Assembly (NCBI GenBank): GCA_024405335.1
Contig: JAKSOX010000073.1
Location: forward strand, 1-8,476
Reading direction: 5' to 3'
DNA length: 8,476 bases
DNA from: Kiritimatiellia bacterium
Lineage (GTDB): Bacteria; Verrucomicrobiota; Kiritimatiellia; RFP12; UBA1067
Shown here: piece by piece, positions 1 through 6,176 of the stretch
Position numbering within the stretch: the stretch's first letter is position 1
How the letters are laid out: each line of letters begins with the position of its first letter
Notes under the pieces: generated by a model
Told to the model about the DNA's origin: nothing
The model's database searches: none
Seen by the model: only the letters and a program-made list of their open reading frames with translations
Position numbers and translations under genes: made by a program

Positions 1-162
1 GCGAAGGCCGTGACGGGCACGCTGGGCGACGGCGCGAAGGCCGTCGGCGACGGTGCGAAGGCCGTGACGGGCACGCTGACCGATGGCGCGAAGGCCGTTG
101 GCGACGGTGCGAAGGCCGTGACGGGTGCGTTGGGCGACGGCGCGAAGGCCGTGACGGACGGA
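1..162 (+). repeat. Three in-frame 54-bp tandem repeats
   Basis: Copies lie at 1-54, 55-108 and 109-162. Each begins GCGAAGGCCGTGACGGG and holds a second GCGAAGGCCGT core 33 bases later. Copies 1 and 2 differ at only a few positions, and copy 3 diverges at its end where the protein tail begins. The unit is a multiple of three, so it encodes an 18-residue repeat. The array probably continues upstream of the window. Confidence 0.9.
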
Positions 163-204
163 CTCAAGGACGGCACCAAAGCGCTCAAAAACCTGTTCAA
201 GTGA
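1..204 (+). CDS. C-terminal end of a Gly/Asp/Ala/Lys repeat protein (5' truncated by the window)
   Basis: Frame 1 is open from the first base to TGA at 202-204, giving the last 67 residues of a protein whose start lies outside the window. The visible part is made of GDGAKAV heptads alternating with TGTL or TGAL linkers. It ends in a more basic tail (DGLKDGTKALKNLFK). The period is 18 residues, which is five turns of an ideal alpha helix, so Lys and Asp would recur on the same faces. The high Gly content, however, argues against a very stable helix. I recognise no enzyme family. The stop overlaps the start of the MurC-like gene (TGATG), so this gene is probably the upstream member of the same operon. 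The function is unknown; a structural, surface-binding or DNA/polyanion-binding role would fit the low-complexity Lys/Asp pattern but is only inference. Reading frame and stop are secure. Confidence 0.75.
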   Translation, partial: AKAVTGTLGDGAKAVGDGAKAVTGTLTDGAKAVGDGAKAVTGALGDGAKAVTDGLKDGTKALKNLFK

Positions 205-1385
205 TGGACCATCTCATCGGCATCGGCGGCGTGGGCATGAGCGCGCTGGCGCAGGCGCTGGTTTGCGCCGGGCGCGCGGTGTCCGGCGCGGACCGCACGC
301 TTGGAACGCCGGCGTTGCGGCGGCTCGAGGCGCAGGGCGTACGGGTTTTCCCGGACGACGGTTCCGGCGTGACCGCCGCGACGACGCGCGTTGTCGTTTC
401 CACGGCCATCGAAGAAACGAACCCCGGCCTTGTCCGCGCCCGGGAGCTTGGCGTTCCCGTGGTCCATCGCGCCGTTGCGTTGGCCGAACTGCTTTCCGGG
501 CGCAAACTCGTGGCCGTGTGCGGCACGTGCGGAAAATCTTCGGTGACGGCCATGCTGGGCCACGTGCTGGCGGCTTGCGGGTTCGACCCCGCCGTCGTCG
601 ACGGCGCGGCGGTCGTGGGGTGGAACGGCGCCGTCCGCTGGGGCAAGGGCGAATGGGCCGTGGCCGAAGTGGACGAATCGGACAAGTCGCTGACGGCGTT
701 CAAGCCGTACGCGGCGATCGTCACGAACGCGAGCGCCGACCATTATTCCGAGGCGGAGATGAACGCGGTGTTCGACGCGTTCGTGAAGGACGTGCCGGGT
801 CCCGTGGTCGACGCGCGCGGCGAGCGGTACGACGCCGCCGATTTCGACGCGCAGAACCGTTCGCTCGCGAAGCGCATGGCGGTGGCGCTGGGCGCGGATC
901 CCGCGGCCGTGGACGCGGCGCTTGAAACGTTTCCGGGCGTCGAACGGCGGCTGCAGCGGGTGGGCGAGTGCGCCGGCGCCGCGGTGTACGACGACTACGC
1001 GCACAATCCGGAAAAACTGCGCGCGCTTTTGGGCGCGCTCAAACGGCGCCACCCGAAGGGCGTCGCCATTGCGTGGCGTCCGCACGGCTACGGCCCGCTG
1101 CGCAAGATGATGGACGCGCTGGCGGCGGTTTTCCGCGAGGCGTTGGGTCCCGGCGACCGGCTGGCGCTGCTGCCGGTGTACGACGCGGGCGGCACGGCCG
1201 ACCGCGGCGTCAATTCGGATGCGTTGGCGGCATTGGTGCCGGGCGCGGCGTTGGTGGAGAATTTGGACGACGCGGAGCGGGTGCTTCGCGCGTGGGCGCC
1301 GTCGTGCGGCGCCGTGGTTACGGCGGGCGCGCGCGATCCGGGACTCCCCGGTCTGGCGCGCCGTTTGGCGGAGGAACGGACATGA
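204..1385 (+). CDS. murC: MurC-like Mur ligase, shortened central domain
   Basis: The product of 393 residues has the Mur ligase layout. An N-terminal Rossmann-like domain carries IGIGGVGMS (residues 5-13) and the VVVSTAI...NP segment typical of MurC (UDP-N-acetylmuramate--L-alanine ligase, cytoplasmic peptidoglycan precursor synthesis). A central ATPase domain has P-loop GTCGKSS (107-113), EVDESD (155-160) and TNASADH (174-180). The C-terminal domain has YDDYAHNP (262-269), RPHGYG (292-297) and a late TAGARD. MurC usually has about 450-490 residues. About 70 are missing between ADH and the GVERRL segment (245-250), where the central-domain beta region normally sits. GTHGKTT is changed to GTCGKSS, AHHP to AHNP and PHRY to PHGY. 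ATG at 204 overlaps the upstream TGA; GTG at 201 would add one residue. The family is clear, but activity and substrate are uncertain: it may be a divergent MurC or a paralogue acting on another acceptor. Mpl fits less well because its N-terminal signature differs. Confidence 0.8.
   Translation: MDHLIGIGGVGMSALAQALVCAGRAVSGADRTLGTPALRRLEAQGVRVFPDDGSGVTAATTRVVVSTAIEETNPGLVRARELGVPVVHRAVALAELLSGRKLVAVCGTCGKSSVTAMLGHVLAACGFDPAVVDGAAVVGWNGAVRWGKGEWAVAEVDESDKSLTAFKPYAAIVTNASADHYSEAEMNAVFDAFVKDVPGPVVDARGERYDAADFDAQNRSLAKRMAVALGADPAAVDAALETFPGVERRLQRVGECAGAAVYDDYAHNPEKLRALLGALKRRHPKGVAIAWRPHGYGPLRKMMDALAAVFREALGPGDRLALLPVYDAGGTADRGVNSDALAALVPGAALVENLDDAERVLRAWAPSCGAVVTAGARDPGLPGLARRLAEERT
1370..1376 (+). 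promoter_or_regulatory. Shine-Dalgarno site for the ATG at 1382
   Basis: GGAGGAA lies five bases before ATG 1382, inside the end of the Mur ligase gene. It supports this start over the much longer upstream extension of the same frame, which has no signal peptide and only overlaps the ligase gene. Confidence 0.65.
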
Positions 1386-2089
1386 AGAGAGCGATTGCGT
1401 GCTTGACGGCGCTCGTCCTGGCGGGCGGCGCGTTTGCGGCGCCCAAGGCGTCCAAGGAGGAAGCCGCCAAGGCGGCGGAAGAAGCGGCTGCGGCGAAAGC
1501 CGCGGAAGCGGAGGCGAAGGCCGCCGAGGCCCGCGAAAAGAAAATGCGGTCGGCGCGCAAAAACAAGGCGCGAGGCCAATACAAGGAATACACGAAGTAC
1601 GCCGAAGCCGTGAAGATGGCGCAGACGTGCCAGCAGCCCATTTTCGTCTACGCCTACGTGAAGGACAGCGATTCCGGCAATCTGCTCAAGACGACGTTTT
1701 CGCGCAGCAAACCCTTCAAGGAGTTCGCGAACATGAACCTGGTGGTTTGGCGCTGCCAGCTCAACCCGCAAAAACCCGAAAAGGGCAACAAGCCCGCGAA
1801 GAACGGCGCCCCCGATTTCTCCCGGATCCGCGACGAGGCGGAATGCGCCGTTCTCAAGAAAGTCCACGCCGCCGGCGGCGTCGCGTTTCTCGACATGGAG
1901 GGCAAGGGCCTTTTGCTGGGCGCGGACGACGTGCCGAAACTCACGGCCGACCTGGATTTCGGCGTGTGGCTCCAGACGGTGGTTTCCATTGCGGAAACGA
2001 AGAAGCTTTCCTTCGAGATTTCCGACGCCGTGAAGGCGTTCATGGAGGCCGACCCCGCGGAAAAGAAAAAAGGCAAAAAGGGCAAGTGA
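1382..2089 (+). CDS. Exported Ala/Glu/Lys-rich protein with thioredoxin-like domain lacking CxxC
   Basis: This 235-residue protein starts with a signal peptide (MKR, hydrophobic core 5-18, likely cleavage after AFA or AFAA near 19-20), so it should act outside the cytoplasm. Residues 24-57 form an Ala/Glu/Lys-rich stretch likely to be helical or coiled coil. Residues 75-200 resemble thioredoxin-like proteins: an AxxxA helix, then QPIFVYAYV (85-93), a helix, NLVVWRCQL (119-127), then GGVAFLDMEGKGLLLG (165-180), which matches the usual G-P-FLD-DG-K hairpin. Where family members carry WCxWC or CxxC, this one reads KDSDSGN (94-100); isolated Cys occur at 83, 125 and 155. The tail is Lys-rich. The ATG overlaps the ligase stop (ATGA). 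It is probably a periplasmic non-redox thioredoxin-fold protein or chaperone-like factor; the fold is inferred from pattern only and the role is unknown. Confidence 0.7.
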   Translation: MKRAIACLTALVLAGGAFAAPKASKEEAAKAAEEAAAAKAAEAEAKAAEAREKKMRSARKNKARGQYKEYTKYAEAVKMAQTCQQPIFVYAYVKDSDSGNLLKTTFSRSKPFKEFANMNLVVWRCQLNPQKPEKGNKPAKNGAPDFSRIRDEAECAVLKKVHAAGGVAFLDMEGKGLLLGADDVPKLTADLDFGVWLQTVVSIAETKKLSFEISDAVKAFMEADPAEKKKGKKGK

Positions 2090-2091
2090 GC

Positions 2092-3123
2092 ATGATCCAG
2101 TCGTTCTCCTATCCCGAATGCCGGCTGGTGGCCGGCGACGCGCGCAAACTGGCCGAGGCGCGGCGGCGTTTCGCCGACCAGGCCGTGGACGAAGTGCGTT
2201 TCGCGCCCGACGGCGTCGCGGCGTTTCCCGTGCACCGCACCACGCTCAAGGGCGAAACGAGCGTCACGGGGGTGGGGACGTTCCGCGGCAGGGAAAAGCG
2301 CACCATCACGTTCGGCCCGTCTTCGCGTCCCGGGTGGTGGATCCGCCGCACGGATCTGCCGGAGCAGCTCGACACGGCCGTGGACGTCGCCAATCTGTGG
2401 ACCAGCGCGCGCAATCTCGTGTTGCGCAGCGGTTCGCCGCACAACTACCTGCGCATGGTCGAGCACATCGTGGCGCTCAAAGCCGGGTTGGGGCTCGACG
2501 ACGTGGTGATTTCCACGAACTCCGGCGATCCGCCGCTTTTCGACCAGTCGTCGTTCCCGCTCGTCGACGCCGTGGAAAAGGTCGGCGTCGTCGAGACGGA
2601 CAAGCCCGTTCGCTGGTTGACGGTGAAGGAGCCGTTGGCGTTCGCGGGCACGCGCGGCGACTTCCTGCTGTTCCTGCCGGACGACGGCTCGCACCGCATC
2701 CGTCTGGACGTCGCCATCGACTGGCGCACGATCATCGGCAAGCAGCGCGTCGTGTTCGACGTCACGCCGGACACGTTCCGCTATGCGTCGTACGCGCGCA
2801 CGAACGCCACGCACCGCCAGTACCAGCTGGCGAAGACGGTGGGCTGGCTTTTCGCGGACACGCGCAATCTCGGCTACGACAAGAACAACATCCTCATCCA
2901 CGGCCGCAAACGCTGGTATGGCGTGCCGCGTTTCCCGTTGGCGAACACGGAAAAATTCCTGGAGCCGGTTTGGCATCGCGCCACGCTCGATCTGCTGGCG
3001 GCTTTGTCGCTCACCGGTCCAGACCGTTTCTGCGGCACGGTCGTGTCGTTCCGCAGCGGCCACACGCAGGATTGCGACGCCGTGCGCGCGCTGTACCGGC
3101 GCGATCTTCTGAAGGAAATCTGA
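2092..3123 (+). CDS. lpxC: LpxC-family UDP-3-O-acyl-GlcNAc deacetylase homologue with altered active site
   Basis: The family enzyme is a Zn-dependent cytoplasmic hydrolase that removes acetate from UDP-3-O-acyl-GlcNAc, the committed step of lipid A synthesis. This 343-residue homologue has recognisable LpxC landmarks: RTTLKGETSVTGVG (49-62), the RRTDL strand (85-89), MVEHIVALKAGLGLDD (122-137) with the catalytic Glu124 and zinc His125, the D-SS-P-V segment (151-158), KTVGWLFAD (248-256) and SGH (322-324) with His324. The GLHSG motif is replaced by GTFRG. The HKxLDxxGD block reads WHRATLDLLAAL (294-305), so His295 is five residues before Asp300 rather than four, and the later Asp is Ala. About 48 extra residues precede the first conserved strand (E. 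coli LpxC has 305 in all). AAGGG at 2078-2082 supports ATG 2092. The gene sits next to an LpxL-like acyltransferase, fitting a lipid A context. Family membership is secure; catalysis is doubtful. Confidence 0.85.
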   Translation: MIQSFSYPECRLVAGDARKLAEARRRFADQAVDEVRFAPDGVAAFPVHRTTLKGETSVTGVGTFRGREKRTITFGPSSRPGWWIRRTDLPEQLDTAVDVANLWTSARNLVLRSGSPHNYLRMVEHIVALKAGLGLDDVVISTNSGDPPLFDQSSFPLVDAVEKVGVVETDKPVRWLTVKEPLAFAGTRGDFLLFLPDDGSHRIRLDVAIDWRTIIGKQRVVFDVTPDTFRYASYARTNATHRQYQLAKTVGWLFADTRNLGYDKNNILIHGRKRWYGVPRFPLANTEKFLEPVWHRATLDLLAALSLTGPDRFCGTVVSFRSGHTQDCDAVRALYRRDLLKEI

Positions 3124-3133
3124 TTCGCCGCCG

Positions 3134-4036
3134 ATGGCCCGCAAATCGTCCATCGCGTGTTGGGTCGAGTACGCCGCGCTGCGCGCGGCGACGGGTTTCG
3201 TCAACGCCATTCCCTACGGCGCGGCCTGTCTCGCGGCGCGCTGTCTGGCGTGGACCGCGTTTCGCGTGGCGGGGTTCAACCGCAAGCGCACGCTGGCGCG
3301 CATTCGCGGCTGCTTCCCCGAAAAAACGGCGGCCGAGGCGAACCGCATCGCGGTCGCGTCGCTCGCCAACGTGCTCGTCAGCGCGGTGGAAATGATCCGC
3401 GCGCCGCGTTTGGACCGCAAGTGGATCGAAAAGCACGTGGAAGACGCGGGGCGCTACGCCGCCCTGCTCAAGGGATTCGTGGACGAAGGCAAAGGCGTGG
3501 TGATCATGGTGCCGCACGCGGGCAACTGGTACATGGCCGCCTGGGCCATGGCGGCGTTCGGCATCCCGCTTTTCGCGTTGGCGGCCAAGCAGCGCAACCC
3601 GTTGGTGAACGCGTGGATGCGGCGGCAATACGGCACGATCGACGTGCTCGAACGGGGTGACGCCGCGACGCTGCGGGACATTCTCGGCCGGTTGCGCCAA
3701 GGCCGCGCTTTCGCGATTTTGCCGGATTTGCGCGTGCCCGCCAAGGACGTCGAAGTCCCGTTTTTCAACGGCACGGCGAACGTGTCGCACGCGGGCGCGC
3801 TTTTCGCCGTGCAGGCCGGCTCTCCCGTCGTCGTGGCCGTGATGCGGCGCGAACGCGGCAAACACGTGTTCGACTATCTGGGCGCGCTCAGGCCCGATCC
3901 GGCCGCGCCGGACAAGAAGGAGGAGGCGCGCCGTCTCACGCGCGAGGCGCTCGCGCTCATCGACGCGTCGCTCAAAAAGACGCCCGAGCAATGGTTTTGG
4001 TTCAACAAGCGCTGGCTGCTGCAGCCGGTGGGATGA
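3134..4036 (+). CDS. LpxL/HtrB-like lysophospholipid (lipid A) acyltransferase homologue
   Basis: The 300-residue product matches the LpxL/HtrB branch of the LPLAT superfamily, inner-membrane enzymes that add secondary acyl chains to lipid A precursors. An N-terminal hydrophobic helix (about 20-45) precedes RKRTLARIRGCFPEK (50-64), the counterpart of the usual R-x-N-L...FPE segment. VVIMVPHAGNWY (122-133) follows, then LPDLRVPAKDVEVPFFNG (196-213), the counterpart of the D-x-G-x-x-V-PFFG block, AGSPVVVAV (228-236) and the closing PEQWFWFNKRW (284-294). The family motif HX4E (often HFGNWE) reads H128-AGNW-Tyr133 here, so the acidic partner of the catalytic dyad is absent. The gene starts 10 bases after the LpxC-like stop; GAAGGAA at 3111-3117 is far upstream for a ribosome site, so coupled translation is likely. 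The lipid A context comes from the neighbour. It could be an acyltransferase with another acid, or a non-catalytic relative. Confidence 0.82.
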   Translation: MARKSSIACWVEYAALRAATGFVNAIPYGAACLAARCLAWTAFRVAGFNRKRTLARIRGCFPEKTAAEANRIAVASLANVLVSAVEMIRAPRLDRKWIEKHVEDAGRYAALLKGFVDEGKGVVIMVPHAGNWYMAAWAMAAFGIPLFALAAKQRNPLVNAWMRRQYGTIDVLERGDAATLRDILGRLRQGRAFAILPDLRVPAKDVEVPFFNGTANVSHAGALFAVQAGSPVVVAVMRRERGKHVFDYLGALRPDPAAPDKKEEARRLTREALALIDASLKKTPEQWFWFNKRWLLQPVG

Positions 4037-4041
4037 AAGGA
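4035..4041 (+). promoter_or_regulatory. Shine-Dalgarno site for the ATG at 4047
   Basis: GAAAGGA overlaps the stop of the acyltransferase gene and lies five bases before ATG 4047. It fixes the start at a codon followed directly by a clear signal peptide. Confidence 0.6.
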
Positions 4042-4046
4042 AAAAG

Positions 4047-6164
4047 ATGAAAAGCACCCTGGTCGGGATTGGGATTTTCGCCGCTTCGGCGGCGTTCGGC
4101 GCGCCGTTGACCGGCGAAGAAATCATCGCGCTGCCGCGCGCGGAAACGCCGGCGATCGAACTGCCCGCGGAAGGCCTTTTCTTCGGCAGCGCCTGCTACG
4201 GCGGCAGCAACGACAAGGACGCCGTGGGGCTTTGCTACACGGGGCACGCGCACTGCCGCTGGACGGGGCCGCGTCCGCCGGTTTCCACGCAGATCGTGAT
4301 CACGGCGAAGGAGAACCTCGGCAACTGCCTGCAGTTCTGGCAGTGGGGCGGCCAGCTCGCCCAGTACGTGAAGGAAGCGGCGCAAAACGGCCTCTACTCC
4401 ATGAACATCTATTCCGATGGCGACGAATACGCCGTCAAAGGCATCCGTTCCGTGGGGAAAAAATGGCTGGGACACGATTCCGGCGAATGCTTCCACTGGA
4501 GCGAAGACGACTGCAAGGGCCTCGAAAATCCCACGCTGAAGGACGTGGCGGACGGCTTCATGCGCCGCGTGCACGCCTACGCCGAGAGGCGCCACAAGGC
4601 CGGCTGGGGAAACGTGATGTCCACGGGCGCGGACTTTTCGATGGACTACCAGGTCGCCGGCGGCATCGACGTGCCCTGCACGGAGGACATGCCGTTCCGC
4701 AACATGCTCCTTTCCTCCGCGCTCGAGCGCGGCGTCGCGCGCCAGTACGGGCTTGAAATCTGGGGTTCGCACAACGCGCACGAATGGAACGCCTTCGTGC
4801 CGTATTCCAATCCGCTGCGCATGCCGCTGCTGTTCGCGGGTTTCCAGCTCAAGTACATGACCGGCGCCAAGATCATCGTGAACGAATCCGGCAACTGGGA
4901 AGTGCAAAGCGTGCTGTGCGAGGATTCCCCGCTGCACGCGATGCCGCACGTGGAAGTCGGCGCGCCCGGCATCCACGGCGCGAAGGCGGAAGAGCTCAAG
5001 CCCTACATGGCCGAGGCGAAGGCCAAGGCGCAGACGATCGGCTACGACTCCGAGGTGTGCAAGGGCTATCGCCGCGAAATGCGCAAGTTCTGGGAGTTCG
5101 TGAAGAAGAATCCCGCGCCGAAGGGCCAGCCGCAGGCGTCGTTCGCCATCGCCAAGGGCAATTTCGACCTTTGCGGGGAAAACCTCAAGAAGGCGATTCC
5201 GATCGGCGGCGCCCAGCGCATCGCCGAAAAGAACGTGAACTGGTTCCCCGGCGCGCCCGAGGAAAGCTGGGAGCTGGTGAAGGACGCGTTCTTCCCGCGT
5301 CCCGCGGACGTGCTCGCTCCGAACCGCAACTTCTACCTCGCGGGAGCGCCGTACGGCCTGTGCGATCTCGCGAGCTTCGCGTACGACAACGTCACCGCCG
5401 AACACCTGCTCAAGCACTACAAGGCCGTGATGTTCGCCGGCTGGAACACCTGCTCCAAGAAGCAATACAAAATCCTCTGCGACTACGTGAAGGGCGGAGG
5501 CAAGCTCGTGATCGGCCTGCCGCACCTCTCCTGCGACGTGACTCGCAAGTACCAGACGTTCACGCTCGACGACCTCGTCAACAAGGGAGACTTCTCCGAA
5601 TTGTGCGGCTTGAAGGTGAAAGGCATGACCGGCCGCATCTGGTGGGCCACGGCCAACGAGCCGGACCGCTCGAAGGTCAACTGCCTGGGCATCCGCTGGC
5701 CGCGCCGTTTCGGCATCATGGGCATGAAGCTCGGCGATCTCGAATTCACGGGCGACAAGGCGAATTACGATCTGCTCGCCGTGGACGACGAGGCGAAGCT
5801 GCCCGTGATCGTCCGCGCGAAGAGCGGCAAGGGCGAGGTGTTCTTCATGAACACGTGGTGCTATCCGTCCGTGGCGAACTGCGACGAAGGTCCAGGCGAA
5901 TACCTGGGTTCCGACGGCCTCATGACGTGCCTCTACAAATACGTCGCGTCCATTTCGCGCGGCGACGTGTACGTTTCCGCCAAGGGCGGCGATCTGCCGG
6001 ACGCCGAATGCCAGTACGTGATCCCCTCGTACTTCCCCGAAGACGGCCGCATCTTCCTCAAGAACGTCGACTTCCGCAAGCCCCACACGTTCGACTTGCA
6101 CAAATTCGGCAAGGTCGAGACGATCACGCTCGCTCCCGCCGAGATGCGCATTCTCAAGAAGTGA
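4047..6164 (+). CDS. Secreted large protein, probable glycoside hydrolase-like barrel with GATase-like domain
   Basis: This 705-residue protein begins with a signal peptide (MKSTLVGIGIFAASAAFG, likely cleaved near 18-19), so it is periplasmic or secreted. The first 350 residues are rich in Trp, Tyr, His and acidic residues. Segments such as GLYSMNIYSDGDEYAV (115-130), GNVMSTGADFSMDY (188-201), YGLEIWGSHNAHEW (234-247) and AKIIVNESGNWE (274-285) look like beta strands of a (beta/alpha)8 barrel ending in possible catalytic acids. Asp196, Glu246 and Glu280 are candidates only. Residues 450-500 (KAVMFAGW...ILCDYVKGGGKLVIGLPHL) resemble the class I amidotransferase-like domain that follows the barrel in beta-galactosidase-type enzymes. 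The last 60 residues look like a small beta domain (VETITLAPAEMRILKK). I cannot assign a numbered GH family. Codon choice differs from its neighbours. A polysaccharide or envelope glycan substrate is inference. Confidence 0.7.
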   Translation: MKSTLVGIGIFAASAAFGAPLTGEEIIALPRAETPAIELPAEGLFFGSACYGGSNDKDAVGLCYTGHAHCRWTGPRPPVSTQIVITAKENLGNCLQFWQWGGQLAQYVKEAAQNGLYSMNIYSDGDEYAVKGIRSVGKKWLGHDSGECFHWSEDDCKGLENPTLKDVADGFMRRVHAYAERRHKAGWGNVMSTGADFSMDYQVAGGIDVPCTEDMPFRNMLLSSALERGVARQYGLEIWGSHNAHEWNAFVPYSNPLRMPLLFAGFQLKYMTGAKIIVNESGNWEVQSVLCEDSPLHAMPHVEVGAPGIHGAKAEELKPYMAEAKAKAQTIGYDSEVCKGYRREMRKFWEFVKKNPAPKGQPQASFAIAKGNFDLCGENLKKAIPIGGAQRIAEKNVNWFPGAPEESWELVKDAFFPRPADVLAPNRNFYLAGAPYGLCDLASFAYDNVTAEHLLKHYKAVMFAGWNTCSKKQYKILCDYVKGGGKLVIGLPHLSCDVTRKYQTFTLDDLVNKGDFSELCGLKVKGMTGRIWWATANEPDRSKVNCLGIRWPRRFGIMGMKLGDLEFTGDKANYDLLAVDDEAKLPVIVRAKSGKGEVFFMNTWCYPSVANCDEGPGEYLGSDGLMTCLYKYVASISRGDVYVSAKGGDLPDAECQYVIPSYFPEDGRIFLKNVDFRKPHTFDLHKFGKVETITLAPAEMRILKK

Positions 6165-6176
6165 GGGCGTTAGTCC

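Noticed and set aside
1..162. CRISPR-like or noncoding satellite repeat
   Set aside because: Repeats are directly adjacent without spacers, in frame, and encode a regular peptide ending in a stop, so this is a coding tandem repeat.
968..1381. Long N-terminal extension of the thioredoxin-like protein
   Set aside because: The extension is Arg/Gly-rich shadow of the Mur ligase. A strong ribosome site and a signal peptide mark ATG 1382 as the start.
204..1385. Mpl (murein tripeptide ligase) as the identity of the Mur ligase
   Set aside because: The N-terminal IGIGGVGMS and EVDESD context match MurC better, and the usual Mpl N-terminal signature is not seen.
3124..3133. Possible terminator or promoter between the LpxC-like and acyltransferase genes
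   Set aside because: Only 10 bases, with no inverted repeat followed by a T run and no room for a promoter.
1654..3210. A 518-codon minus-strand frame opposite the thioredoxin-like and LpxC-like genes
   Set aside because: Same codon-bias artefact: no recognisable protein, and it crosses three well-supported plus-strand genes.
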